From contig JAHYIO010000008.1 of the NCBI GenBank assembly GCA_020543525.1, positions 124,001 to 188,000 on the forward strand: a stretch of DNA of 64,000 nucleotides, in the 5' to 3' direction. Position 1 is the stretch's first letter, and each line of letters starts with the position of its first letter. A program made the translations under genes and the position numbers. Under the pieces are notes generated by a model. It was not told where the DNA came from and made no database searches. It saw nothing but the letters and a program-made list of their open reading frames with translations. This document shows positions 33,174 through 44,215 of the stretch, piece by piece. The stretch is from Coriolopsis trogii (lineage: Eukaryota > Basidiomycota > Agaricomycetes > Polyporales > Polyporaceae).

Positions 33174-33333
33174 TGCAGCAGGGCTGCTTGAAAACGAACT
33201 CCTGATAGAATGTTAGAGCGATGAAGCGATGAGCATGTATCATCGACCCACAGCTCAGCACCGGTTGAGGCTGCCAGCGGCGCTGGGGCTGTCACCGATT
33301 CGCAGGAGATATCTGATGAGCTGCCTCCGCCGC

Positions 33334-34200
33334 TCATACTGCACAGATGATGAGTAGGGGTGTATGTGGACTTGAGCTGTTGGGGGTGATCTCGAGGGAG
33401 TGTTGTGTCGGACTTGTCCCGGTCGTGCTCGCTATATGGCAGCCAGAATTAGATGTGATGAAGGTGAAGGCTGACATCATGATGTCATACCGTCCCATGG
33501 TTTCCTTATATACTCGAGTGGCCCACAGAGAGATGCAGTCACTGCGAGAATAGTCAGTATGTGAGAGCGTTGCTTCAACCTCGAGGTCGGCTCTCCAAGG
33601 CCACTGTTGCGCTTCACCGTCTTTCTCCCCGATCTGTGACGTGCGATGCAGGAGTAGCGCTAGTCTGCACGCTGCTAATGGATCCCTGAGGTCCACTGCC
33701 ACCACAGTGTCTCCGGGACTATCGGGAAGAAAGCGTGCCACCGGCTGTATGGGATGGTTATGTCAAGAGGGTATTACTATCATGCGAAGCGTGGATCGTC
33801 CTCACAAGATCGTTGCCGTCTTGCACCGCTTCATCGAGCCATGCAATACGAATGTGTACTACTGGGCTCGTCTTCTCGAACGACATGCCAATGAGCGGAC
33901 CCTTGACACCGAGAGCGTACCGTTGGAACAGGGCGCTCGTAAGAACAGAAGAGAGTTCATCCGCAGGCGCGACACAAACCAGGGTGGGACCCTGAGGTTT
34001 GAGGTCTCCTGTGTACAAAAGTTGTTGTGGAGTGCCGATATGCGCGTGCTTGCGGAAGCGGCGGCTACTCGTGTTGCTTGAAGAGGTCTCACCCTCCTCG
34101 TCGTCGTCATCGTCATCGTCATCGACGTCGAGCTCATCAGAGTCGTCGATATCGTCGGTTCGATATTCCCCCTTTACCGTCAGTCAGCCTCGGTGCGTCC
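33334..34200 (-). CDS. Unknown fungal protein, partial model
   Basis: An open minus-strand stretch begins after a possible acceptor near 34200 with an Asp-rich block (TDDIDDSDELDVDDDDDDDE), then RKHAHIGTPQQLLYTGDLKP, TLVCVAPADELSSVLTSALF, GPLIGMSFEKTSPVVHIRIA and WLDEAVQDGNDL. An intron (about 33750-33816) joins in phase to PVARFLPDSPGDTVVAVDLR and DPLAACRLALLLHRTSQIGE. The C-terminal end near 33334-33500 is uncertain. No start codon is visible, so an upstream exon is missing or lost. The family is not named. By eye the blocks IAWLDE and VAVDLRDPLAACRLALLL resemble CAWNE and VQVDLRKPLDALNVATFV in the gene starting on the other strand at 34200. Confidence 0.4.
34097..34135. repeat. (TCG/TCA)n low-complexity run
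   Basis: Trinucleotide run of tcgtcgtcatcg type. It encodes the Asp-rich block of the minus-strand gene, or Ser in one plus-strand frame. Confidence 0.7.
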
Positions 34201-34850
34201 CCGACACCTTCTAGTGCAAAAGCTTCAAGCTCGGAATCGGAATCGGAAGGCGCGGAAACGACGGTCAGGAAGAAGAACCTCTATATCCCTCTCCTCGCAT
34301 GCGAGTACAAGCGGCTGCTGAGGGGCTGGTCTGCGGAGGTGGCCACAGACCAGGAGCGCCTGCATCTCGTCGCGATATGCGTCTTCCTCCGCTTGTTCAA
34401 CCTGCGGTTTCCCGTCTTCGGTCTGGTGACTAGCGGTCCCCTTGGTGTCATCTCCTGTGCCTGGAACGAGCTTCTCCACGTGAAAACCTCCAGGATGGAC
34501 GAGTATACGCCGGTGAGGCTTTTTTTCAGACACGTAAACACATTGAAAGGGGCCCCCAACTGAAGCGCTGATTGTTTGCGAAGGCGATCTTCATTGCAGA
34601 CCGGGACGCAGTGCAGGTCGACCTGCGCAAACCGCTCGATGCGCTCAACGTGGCAACGTTTGTGGCGTATCTCGTGGTCGTGCATGCCCCTCGACTCCGC
34701 CAGCTTTTCGAGCATGTCGACCACGTCGAGGGAGCGGTGGAAGAGTATCTCCTCGACAAGGGCAGGGGCACACCTCTGGGGATTGCGCGCAGCATGGGCT
34801 CGGCAGACGGCAAATGGCACAAGCATATGCCCAGCTCTAAATGGTGCTGA
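34201..34850 (+). CDS. Unknown Agaricomycete protein, partial model
   Basis: Plus-strand coding is supported by two exons. The first reads through an acidic Ser/Glu stretch (KASSSESESEGAETTVRKK) to NLYIPLLACEYKRLLRGWSA, LHLVAICVFLRLFNLRFPVF and GLVTSGPLGVISCAWNE, up to a donor at about 34513. The second (34581-34850) reads AIFIADRDAVQVDLRKPLDA, LNVATFVAYLVVVHAPRLRQ and a short C-terminus with stop at 34848-34850. I recall similar domains (EYK ... FPVFGLVT.G..GV..CAW ... DI..PL.AF..A.FL) in unnamed Agaricomycete proteins but cannot name the function. The start codon is not secure, because the in-frame ATG at 34027 lies inside the head-to-head neighbour. Confidence 0.45.
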
Positions 34851-35183
34851 AACAACCAAGGGGCTCCTGAGACAGACGAAGACGAGGCTGAGGTCTGTGG
34901 GGCGGGGGTCACCTTCAGATCTTGTATCTGTTTCCGAGGAAAGGGAGAAGTACGATATACACATTGTTCCTCGTTGCGTACCGCATCGTCTCCTGTACAC
35001 TTTGCATGCCACCTTCTTCCGATTCAAACTGTTATGCACGTCCATCTTCTCATTGGAGGAGTCTATACCTCCAAGCATCATCGTCCAGCACCATGTTACG
35101 GGACTCGCTCGGACCGTCATCCCACCTTCGATGGGGGAGTCGATTATCTACAACTATCATGACATATTCAGAAAGTCCGTATC
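34851..35183. other. Intergenic region, no gene seen
   Basis: About 330 bp between the unknown plus-strand gene and the end of the truncated reductase. No supported frame. Confidence 0.5.
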
Positions 35184-35906
35184 TCACTGGCCGCCTGCAA
35201 GGATCTGCTTAATGTCCTCTCTCTCGACCAAGGGCGCCTGATCCTCCAAAGCGTAGAACTCATTTGCATACTCCTCGAGCGTGTACTTTGGCAGGTCCGG
35301 GTACAGTTCATGCACGTCCAGGTACCCCAGCTTCTTCGCGTTCTCAAGCGTGTTCTCCTTGAGCACATACATGCTGTAGCTGTAGCCCATGAGCGCCGTC
35401 TGAAGCAAAGCCTCCGTGTTCTGCGGGTTCTTCTCGAGCGCCTCGATGGCCGCACGCCGGGTCGCGACGAACTCGTCCTCGGCCACCTGCCATAAAGTGC
35501 GTCAATCAACCTCAAACTCTCCATAAGGACCGGGAGGCCACACCGGCAACCACTCACGTTGATGCGCCTCGCCTTGAGCTCCTCCGCCTCGCCCGAGACC
35601 CGCTCGCCAATCTCATGCGCCGCGAGCTGCGTCACCTCGTCGTCCCACACGATGACCGCCTGGTTGAGCGTGCGCTCGTCGGCGATGATCCGTGCGACGT
35701 ACACCCCGATGCGGGGGAGGTGCGTGAGGAGGTTCGGCGCACCGCCGGCGCCGTACACGGTCCAGGACATGTCCCTGATCATCTGCGGGTTCGTCGCCGT
35801 GCGCGTGGGGAGCGGCAGGTACAGCTGCATCCACCAGCCGACGTCGACAATCGTGTAGCCCACGCCGAGCTGCTTGACGAACTGCCGGATCGTAAGTATC
35901 TGCATC
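35184..35906 (-). pseudogene. NmrA-like reductase, N-terminally truncated copy
   Basis: Paralogue of the intact gene at 44216-45484, on the opposite strand. It begins at an exon boundary: after the acceptor gcag comes ILTIRQFVKQLGVGYTIVDV, equivalent to exon 3 of the intact gene, then GWWMQLYLPLPTRTATNPQM, NLLTHLPRIGVYVARIIADE and IVWDDEVTQLAAHEIGERVS. An intron leads to the last exon, with KENTLENAKKLGYLDVHELY, and stop at 35184. The first two exons, with the NAD(P)-binding GATGYTG motif and about 160 residues, are absent from the 380 bp upstream. The copy can hardly bind cofactor. The kept part is undamaged, so truncation was recent or the protein has an unseen new start. Confidence 0.75.
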
Positions 35907-36349
35907 ACGATCGCGGTGGCTGGCGCCTGGGCCGCCCATAGGTATCGGAGAGTGTCATCATGGGCCACCCGAACAATTGCGAGTGTTCGACCTCGACTCC
36001 TGGGACGTGGAGAAAGACCTGCTTGGAGCGCCTGAAAAAGAAGGGTGTTGAGGTAAAGCGCTGGGCACGCATGTACAGGGTCCCTGAGTGGTCGTTGCTG
36101 CTGGCAAGTGTTTCTGCTCTACCGCTTAGTGCTATGGTGGTAGCAATCGGCGTCGCAGCGGACGAGGTCATCGCATCCTTCCCGGTGTTCTCACACGGGA
36201 TTCCACCAACGACGCTGCACTCAATCCAGGTCCTATAATGTAACATCATCACTAGTCAGACAGTCTATTCCCTGAAGAATCCAAACCAATTATTATACAA
36301 TTGCAAGACATTATATCATTGTCTTACGTCCCGTCCCCTCAGTCGAGCT
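35907..36349. other. Intergenic region upstream of the truncated reductase
   Basis: Where the first two exons of the NmrA-like copy would be expected there is unrelated sequence with no family motif on either strand. The 3' end of the S28 peptidase lies just to the right. Confidence 0.5.
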
Positions 36350-38570
36350 TCACGCAGAGGGCTTCCACTCTGCGATCCATTTTGCCATGTAGGACACCGC
36401 GGTGTCCTGCACGCTTTTGACTTTTGCGCTCGCGGCGCCCTCGCGGATGAGCAGGTCCGTGCAGTGAAAGCCGTCCGAGAGCAGGTGCGGCTGCATGTCT
36501 GAGCCCGGGTTCGTCGTACCGTCCGCGGCGACGGTCGCCTCTCGCCAGGGGTCGCCTGTCCCACGCAACGCATCGTCAGTCAGCTCGGTCGGTGAGGGCG
36601 GGATGTGGAGTGACAAGGAAGGGGGAGGGGGGTTGAAGAGGCGAGGCGAGAGGAGAGGAGAGGAGAGGAGAGGGATACGCACGGACGCCGTTAGCGAAAA
36701 TGAGACGCTCCGTCGTCGTGTTCCACCCTTTGTAGACGGTGTTGAGGCCGACGGCGTTCGGCGAGGCGATAGCGTCGCTCGATCCGAAGGCGCCGGGGAA
36801 ATGGAAGCCGCATTGGCGCTACATAGGACAGGAGTGAGCGGTATAGACGTGTATGTCGTCGGGGCACTACCCACCTCGGTCCAGGCAGCGGTTATGACGC
36901 GGGAAGCAATGGTGGGATGCGACGGTGGCGCGCCGTCAAAGTTGAAGCCGAACTCGTTGCAGCTGTATGGGCCGGGTCGTCAGCCCCAGACGGAGGCGAT
37001 AGGGAATAGAAACTCACGTCATCCACATCCATGCGCGCCCGTCGTTCGGGGCGTAGTCCGCGCTCCAGTACGGGTTCGTAGAGTCGTACGTGCCCAGGCA
37101 CGTGTCGGGGTCGTCCGAGCCACAGACTTCAGAAAGGCATCAGCGTGGCATGCTCTTCCTCTGCTTCGACTATGAGCTTACTTATGGGGTAAAAGGACTT
37201 CCAGTACGAGCCCCACGCTTGGAGGGCGTGGTCAAGTCCCCATCCGGATGCGGACGCGCTGACGCCGTTCTTGACCTCCAGTGCATCGCAAAACTTGTAG
37301 AAGTCGCCGCCAGGGCCGGTGTCGGGCTGCATGTTCTGCCAGGGGAACAGGTTTTGTTGCACTGCGTGAGCGACGCCCGTCAGTTCAGGCGCGGGTACGC
37401 GTGAACGCCCGTGATCACACTCACGCGCGGCAGCGAAGTCGTCGTTGTGAGAGAGCCCCTGGAGTCCGAAGCTTGCCTTCAGGGAGTTGATCTGGGCGGT
37501 GTCGTTCGAGGTCAGGACGGAGTCGACGTGCGCGATGACGGCCTGGACGTCTGCCGAGCAGTTCGCTGGCATCGACTGCCGGATAGGCTCGAAGTAGCCC
37601 CAGAAGTCACTATAACGTATGCGCGCCCCACATAAGCCCATGCGCCGTGGCCCGAAACAAAGCTTACGCACACGATAGCCTGGACGACCGCCGATGACGC
37701 ATAACCCGCATAGAACACCCCGGGTTTGCTGGAGTGCCCATATGGTCAGTCGACAGGGAAGAGATGGGAGAGAAGGTGACGACCATACTTGGCCATGGTA
37801 TAGCTTGTCAGAGCGCCCGCGTAGCTTCCTCCGATAAGGATCCACGGGGCCTTCCCTGGCGCGAGCTGGTCCCCGCCGGGCATCGGGAGTTTCACGTTCT
37901 GCGCAAAGTACGCGAGGTCGTCGACCGCCTGCTGGACGGTGTGCACCCGCAGACTCTTGACGGACAGGTCGTGGTACGGGTCGGAGTTGCCGAAGAAGCG
38001 GTGCTCGAGCACAATGGTCGCGCCGTTGAGCTCCTGCGCAATCCGCCCGTTTATCGTCTTGTTCGTCAGGTACGGGGTGTACGCTGCACATCAGACGCGG
38101 ACAGTGCGGATGCGTCAGTCATGTCATGTCAGGCCTGAAGAAGGCGAGGAACGCGTGCGGGGAAGGAACAGTGCGGGGGAACCGCGGGCTTACCGGATGC
38201 GTCTACTTCCCCCGGGGTAGACAGAATGATCGGGCCGCCTTAGCAGCGACGTCAGCGATACCGAGGTGTCGTGTGATGACGAGGCGCTCATACCAGGCTC
38301 GTAGAACTCGTACGTGGTCCAGTACCGTTGCTGGAAGGTGCCAAGGCTGGGGTTGTTGTGGTCGATGAGCTGGTTGAAGAAGTAGGTGGTATCGTAGGAC
38401 GGAAGCAGCGTCCCATTTCGACTGACGACGGGGAGGACTTCGCCGAAAGTCTCTACATGAGGCGCTAGAGGTTTTGGAGGGACGAGCGCGGGGCCGCGTG
38501 GGGGCCGGGACGGACGCGCATGGGAGGTGGCGAGAAGGGGGAGGAGCGGCAGCAGGGCGGTGAAGAACAT
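36350..38570 (-). CDS. Serine carboxypeptidase S28 family, secreted
   Basis: Prolyl carboxypeptidase/DPP2-type serine peptidase that removes residues next to proline, often secreted by wood and litter fungi. The ATG at 38570 opens a signal peptide (MFFTALLPLLPLLATSHA). Then come YFFNQLIDHNNPSLGTFQQR and YWTTYEFYEPG, GPIILSTPGEVDASG, the oxyanion region VLEHRFFGNSDPY, the nucleophile motif GGSYAGALTSY, GYASSAVVQAIV, DFWGYFEPIRQSMPANCSAD, a middle part rich in Cys and Trp, CGFHFPGAFGSS, the catalytic Asp in NGVRDPW and the catalytic His in SDGFHCTDL. Stop at 36350. About ten exons. The intron between NGV and RDPW (about 36557-36679) contains a GA-rich microsatellite. All triad residues are present, so the enzyme looks functional. 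About 520 residues, normal for the family. Confidence 0.88.
36643..36673. repeat. (GAGGA)n-like microsatellite in an S28 intron
   Basis: About six units of gagag/gaggag on the plus strand, that is a pyrimidine run on the transcribed minus-strand RNA, inside the intron before the catalytic Asp exon. Confidence 0.75.
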
Positions 38571-39477
38571 GCTGGCGCGGTGCGTGCGTGTAGGTAGGCG
38601 GTTGGGTGCGAGGATCTCGAAATCCCTGGCCGCTCAGAGTGGGTGTGCTACAGTCCTTATACCATCGCGAGCGTCATGCCGGACCCCCGACGGCCAATCT
38701 ACGAGAAGGTTGGAAGGGTTCGCCACGAGGCACAATGGTGAGGAAGACGAATCCGGAGCAAGCTCTCGGGACAAGTGACGTCCTGGACGATGATGTGGCA
38801 AACCTCCGAGTCCTTGCCAGCGTGGTCACGGGTCGGACATCAGAGGGAAATAGGTCCGTGTATCACTCGAGATATGCACGCCAAAAGGCCCACCCACTAC
38901 GGTCGTGATGCTTGTCAGGGCGAACGTAGGAGTAGCAATGGCAGAACCGCCGGTTGATGCTACCGCTGCAACCGACGCTGCTCCGGACAGGTACATCAGG
39001 GCCGCCTCGGGTCGCGTTCGAGGCAGAGCGAGGTACGACTCCTACCTGCGGATCGTTGAGCCGCCTCGAGGTTGTTCAATCCGAGGCGGTGAGTAATGGC
39101 AGCATATGCGGAAAGTGGAGGACCAAGCGAGAAGCTGGTGCACGCTGTGGTACGTCACCCGGAGTTACCGAGGAGCGATCTGTGGCTCAACTCAATGGGC
39201 CTATTCATAGCAACGCTACCACGGTCAGCTGGTGAAGCAGCGAAGGTCTTGGCCGCGCATGACGCTGAGCTGTCCTCGACCGTCGTATCATCTCGGCGGT
39301 GCTCACGCCATGTGTGTGCCTACGAGTCCACGTTGTCCGGCTCATCAGCGACATGGTCACGACAACACAAGACGGACTCACCAAGCAAGGGACGCGCAAA
39401 ACGCTGCACTGTCATACATCGGATGACCCGTAGAAGAATACATGCAGATCAGCCACACACCGTAGGCAGAGGGCACA
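38571..39477. other. Intergenic region, S28 promoter
   Basis: About 0.9 kb upstream of the S28 gene and downstream of CTK3, both on the minus strand. A TATA-like ttatacc lies near 38658. Open frames at 38905-39096 and 39096-39560 (plus) have no family support and the latter runs into CTK3. Confidence 0.5.
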
Positions 39478-40473
39478 TCATGACAAGTCCATCGCCTCAG
39501 CCCCATCTTCGCCCTCCTCATCCGCCCTCGAGAAACACAGCTCGTTCTCCTCCGCAATAGCCTCGTCGTCGTCCTCGTTCCAGTCGCTCGTCGCCTCCCA
39601 GTCGTTGTCGAACTCAATGTCCAACGTCAGCTCCCCCGGCCCGTCCCCGTCGTCTGTCAGCGGGAGGAAGCTCGCAAGCGGCGGCACCGCCGCGGGCAGG
39701 TTGTGCGAGATGGGCTGCACCCAGCGGCGCTCGCGGAGGCGCTTGTGTCGCTCACGGTCCTCCTCCATCCTCTTTTTGATCTCTTGCGGGTCGAGAGCGA
39801 GCTGGGCTTGCGACGCCGAAGAGGAGGGCGACGACCGCTCGGAGGGTAGTGATGCCGTCGCGCGGCGGCTGTCGAGCTGGGCGAGAACGTCGTCGAGTTT
39901 CTGGGGGTCTATTACGCGTTTTGTGCGCCAGCTTTCGAGGACCTGTCAGGTCGCCAATGAGCAAGGGCCAGGGAACGAGAGAAGGGTAGTCTTACTTGCA
40001 CCGTGCTCATGAAGTTGGGCATGCCTTGTTGTCCTGGAGGCACCACATACTCGATGAGCTTGTCCAGGTCGCGCGAGAGGTAGTCGACATATGATGAGCC
40101 TGTGTCGCGGCCTGTCACACCCGTTGGTGGCTTGGCTAATAGACACGTCTCGCATAGAGAGTCAAGCAGGTACAGGAGGTTGATGCGGTTGTTCAGAGTA
40201 CCCTGTAGGATACTTGTGTCAGGATCGACGGTATGTGGACATGAGACATGGCAGGATTTGAGAAGTACCTTCTGGCATTCCTCTACGATGCAGTCCCAGA
40301 GATCCTCACCACACGAGGAAAAGAATTTCAAGGCGTAGCCTACTATCTTTTTGATGGACTGTTGGGAGCTATGGGTCGTTCAGGACGTCCGGATAGTCCG
40401 GCAAGACTAGAACGTACGCGTCGAGTCTCCGGAGTAATGCGAGAAACTGCATTCGCACTTCAAACGGGTCCAT
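39478..40473 (-). CDS. CTK3: CTD kinase subunit gamma (Ctk3)
   Basis: Gamma subunit of the CTDK-I complex (Ctk1 kinase, Ctk2 cyclin, Ctk3), which phosphorylates Ser2 of the RNA polymerase II C-terminal domain. The ATG at 40473 gives MDPFEVRMQFLALLRRLDA. A first intron splits that Ala and joins to SQQSIKKIVGYALKFFSSCG and EDLWDCIVEECQK. After a second intron comes GTLNNRINLLYLLDSLCETC, which completes the N-terminal CID-like helical domain. YVDYLSRDLDKLIEYVVPPG, a third intron, VLESWRTKRVIDPQKLDDVL, RRMEEDRERHKRLRERRWV and a very acidic C-terminus follow. Stop at 39478. About 300 residues. The protein start and domain are those of the fungal Ctk3 family. It is divergent with the pinin gene across about 400 bp. 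Confidence 0.88.
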
Positions 40474-40873
40474 GATGCTTTGTCAATTGTTGGCTTTCCT
40501 ATGTGCGAGCTGTACCAAACAGCAAGCAGTGCACCCAGCTATGGAAGGAGGAGGGGGTCGTGGTGGTCGTGGTAAGAAGAGTACCCGAAGTCTTGTTACT
40601 AGATCTTACCTCAGTAAGGTTCAAGGCGCTTACTGGATAAGTGAGGTTACTTATGGTAGTAGAGTCCACCTTCATAACAAACGGTTTCGAGCGCGTATCT
40701 CACTGTCACCTCCTGCTTCAGCTCCGGCTGCTTACCCTCGTGTCGCTTTCCATCCCTCCATTCCCCTACGGTTGCACAAGGCCCGAATTGATACAATGGC
40801 AACAGAAGAGTGCGCATACATGCCCAGTTCTGCCATCTCACCCAGACTGATGATACTCTGTCCGCGCAGCACG

Positions 40874-42071
40874 ATGCAAGCAACACCGGAGCCCGTAGCA
40901 CAGGATACGCCCATGCCCACGTCCACCTCTGAACCGAATGCAGGCGCAGGTGAAGAGAACAAGACGAAGAAACGGCCCCGTATCGACATGGCGGTAGAAC
41001 CGCGCGAGCGGAAGCGCGGCAAGACGATGTTCGGGCTCGTCCTGGGCACGCTGGCGAAGGCGAAGAACGAGGACAAGGAGCGTAATGCAAGCGAAGCGGT
41101 ACGTCGGCTGTCTCGTCTCTCTCCTGTCTTAGTCGTTGACTGAATATGTCCCATGTTGGTGCGCGCTGGCGGAACTTGGTGTTGGTGTCGCTGTGGTGTG
41201 TGCAGGCCAGGAAGCGGCAGTTGATCGAACAGAGGTTACAAGATAAGCTCAGGAAAGAGACTGATTCTGTCAGGCGTGCCGAGGAGGCGAAAAAGGACAA
41301 GACAACCGCGAATCGAAAGGAGGAGGAGCTGCAGCTGAAGGACTCGATGGTGCGTTCGCTGCCTCATTTCTGACCCTCAGAACAACAACACCACCCATTC
41401 CCTGACTACTTCGGCGCGTATCCACGGTTTACTGACGCGTCTGCTGTTGACAGCAAAAGCTACGGCGGACACGACTCCCGCTGCTCTCCAACTTCCTGCT
41501 AACATCGGACGTGATACCCCCAGTCGACTCTGACTCTCCAGCACCCAAAGATCCTCTCGCAGCACCACCGCGGACGCGTCCGCCACCACTCTACTACCTC
41601 CCTGCAAAATTGTTGCCCTCTCAAGAGGCGTTCTTGCGCAGACGGAAGGCCGAGGTGAGTCCCCTCACACCATGCCCACAGCCGCGAATCTGACTCGTTT
41701 GCTGCCAGGTACAGGAAGCAGCGGAGAAGGAATGGGAGGCGTTCAAGGACGAACGCTCAGCAGGGATAGAGGAGATCTCGCGTCTGCGTCAACGTGTCGC
41801 GGAAGAGGAGGCGCGTAGGAAGACTGAGCGCCGCGACGAGGGAGTAGACGAGAACGCTCCTCAGGGCGACACACAGGACGACGCCAAAATGGCTGTGGAA
41901 GGCGAGGAGAAACCATCCGAGGATGCCAAGATGGACCTGGACGATAGTGCCGAGAGGAAAGAGGATGCGAACGCGAAGGAGAAGAGTACTGGCAAAGACG
42001 AGAAGAGCTCGAAGGCGGAGGCTACACCGACACCTGGACCGGGGGATGATGACGATGCTGTCGAGTACTGA
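40874..42071 (+). CDS. PNN: Pinin-domain nuclear protein
   Basis: Homologue of pinin/SDK/MemA, a nuclear-speckle protein bound to the exon junction complex and splicing factors. The chosen ATG at 40874 gives MQATPEPVAQDTPMPTSTSE. The frame also contains an ATG at 40796 that adds 26 residues. The pinin core is KRGKTMFGLVLGTLAKAKNE, then an intron, ARKRQLIEQRLQDKLRKETD, an intron, QKLRRTRLPLLSNFLLT, then PPPLYYLPAKLLPSQEAFLR, an intron, and a coiled, charged part (VQEAAEKEWEAFKDERSAGI). The C-terminus is acidic and lysine-rich with stop at 42069-42071. Three introns of about 60-110 nt. Family match is by the RGKxMFGLxLGTL block, the diagnostic start of the domain. Confidence 0.82.
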
Positions 42072-42338
42072 GTAGTGGGATGGGTATTGTGTGTGCGTAG
42101 TACGTAGTTGGCTGCTGTGAGTATGTCGTTTGCTGGAATCGCATGTACAAATCGCGTATGTTTTGTGTTCTCTGGGAATGCGGGGTTGCACGTGACTACT
42201 GGCGTCTGTGGGGAATTGGCTCGTCGTCTTCGTCGGTCTGCTCTACCCGGACGCCACCATCTCCACCGACCCCCGCCTCCCGCCACCCGTACCCGACTCG
42301 TTGAGCAGACTGCGGACGACAACGCCCAAGTGTTCAGG

Positions 42339-43222
42339 ATGATGCTTCCTCTTTCTCTCCACCTTCTCATCCTCACTTGCGCTTCCTACGCCGCCGCGGC
42401 GACGCAGGCCGCGTCGTTAACTCCTCCGCCCATCTCGTTGTCTGACACGAGCTCGGGCACGCTCAGTGCCTCTACCATTGCTAGCTCTGGTACAGCAGAG
42501 AGCAGCGGTAGCGTAACTGCTACGCCCACCTCCTCTGCCCAGTTCCCAAGCCTGACTGGCTTGTCCGGGTGTGGTGAGTAGTCAAACAATGCTCGCATCC
42601 GAGAAGTTGATTGAAAATCCACCTCTTGTGTTTGGAACAGCGGCCAATTGTCTTGCATTAGCAATAGCAGAGGACAACTGCGACAGCGTCACGGATGTGA
42701 ATTGCTACTGCTCCTCACCTGCAAAGTGAGTCCATCGCCTTCCTCGCACACCCCTCCGTTGACGATCCCACGCGTTCCCTCGTCCGTTCATTCATTCCCG
42801 CCCTTGCTTCTCTCGCACACGTGCCCTCTGGCTACAGCGCGACGCGCTTCGCAAACTCCCTCGTATCTTGTATCTCGACACAGTGCACCACCGACACTTC
42901 GTCCGACCTCAGCTCCGCAGAGTCTATCGCCGAGCAGTTCTGCGCTCTCGCATCGACCAGTACCTCTATCTCCTTCCCTACGTCTGTCCCCTCCACGTTC
43001 TCCAGCCCATTCTCCTCTACGTCGTCCTCCGTGTCCCCGTCGTCGTCTGGCAACAGCTCATCCTCGACAGCCACTGCTCCGACGTCGACCAGTTCATCTG
43101 CCGCGACGCCTTCTGCGACACAGAACAACGGGGCCTCGCGGCATTTGGGCACTGGTTCTCTGTCCGCGGTCGTCTTAGCCGCTGCGATTGTCGGCGCTGT
43201 TGTGGGGGTGTTCGTAGCGTAA
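42339..43222 (+). CDS. CFEM-domain GPI-anchored surface protein
   Basis: Extracellular CFEM proteins bind haem or act at the cell surface and are found only in fungi. The ATG at 42339 starts a signal peptide (MMLPLSLHLLILTCASYAAA). A Ser/Thr linker precedes the CFEM domain, which is split by introns at 42574-42640 and about 42727-42835. Its eight cysteines are in LSGC, AANC, EDNC, VNC and YC, VSC, TQC and EQFC, the exact CFEM number and order. A long Ser/Thr/Pro stalk (STSSSVSPSSSGNSSSST) follows. The C-terminus has a likely omega site near NNGAS and a hydrophobic tail (LSAVVLAAAIVGAVVGVFVA) for GPI anchoring. Stop at 43220. About 235 residues. The Asp commonly used for haem binding is near AEDNCDS but I cannot confirm it. 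Confidence 0.9.
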
Positions 43223-44215
43223 TGTCCGCTTCCCCTTTCTTCAATCACCTGCTACTGCGCTCATCCGTTAGCCACGGACCGTGCTGTCGTTACATACTCT
43301 TACGCACTCGATACCCCCCTGGTCTGTGCATGCTTGTACACTGCTCTTGGACAACGCGTCGTTTTATACTGGAATGGAGGGTGTTATATGGCAAGAACGG
43401 CGGTCGTGCTTTTTGTTTCACCGTGGTAGGTAACGCAAGACGTACTCGCAGCCCCGGGGCCACCGCTCCAGGAGACGTTTACAATATCTGACAATGGCTG
43501 ATGGATCCTCGTCATGGGCCTCGCCGTTGACTCAGCCCTGTGTTCATACTGGCACCCGTTCTGTCTCGGAGGTCTGGCAGTCGGTAAGGACGCCTTTTTA
43601 GCAGAGGTCTGTGTACACCTCGCCTTCTGTATGTGGGACCAAGACGGTGAGCTTCTCGGGCCACAAATCGTCCATAACACTGTTCAGGTTGCAATTTGGA
43701 TGCAGAGCAGTAGCCACGACACTCACCCGGTTCCTTTTTTATAGGGCTAGACTTGGCAAATGGTTGCAATGTTGTAGCCGCCCCTTCGGTATGTGCTGCT
43801 CTTCATTCGCGATTGTGCAATCACCTGGAAGTCTTACAGACCTCAATGTCATCCGTATTTACCACGCGGCGAGTCACTGTACTCACGTGTAGAGCTCGCC
43901 CAACATCACATAGCCCGTGAGTCTTTGGAATCTTGTCGTATCTTCGATACTACTCCCACGCCGTTGGGAAAGTTGTGATGGGTGCATGAGATGAGTGCTC
44001 TTGCTGCACCTTTTCTCTGTAAGCTTATGACGGGATCTCCGCGCTTGAGCGCTAGCGATATCATGTAATTGGCTCTTGTCCGATACCTCGGCATACAACT
44101 TGGTCGGACATTAGGCTTACGACAGTCTGTGGCTCAAGGGGTACTCATCTCGTATATAAGACATGCTATGAACGCAGTGAGTGCTCAAGATCCTCACCAC
44201 AGTTATTTACTCGAC
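43223..44215. other. Intergenic region, no gene seen
   Basis: About 1 kb. Frames up to 98 codons on both strands show no motif. It holds the CFEM gene terminator and the promoter of the NmrA-like gene, including TATATAAG at 44153-44160. Confidence 0.5.
44153..44160 (+). promoter_or_regulatory. TATA box of the NmrA-like gene
   Basis: TATATAAG, 56 bp before the start codon at 44216. Confidence 0.55.

Noticed and set aside
34281..35120. 279-codon minus-strand frame.
   Set aside because: It lies opposite the two-exon plus-strand gene whose reading restores conserved-looking blocks across an intron. The minus reading is Arg/Cys-rich with no motif.
39096..39560. 154-codon plus-strand frame.
   Set aside because: Its 3' part is antisense to CTK3 and the rest has no motif or transcript-like context.
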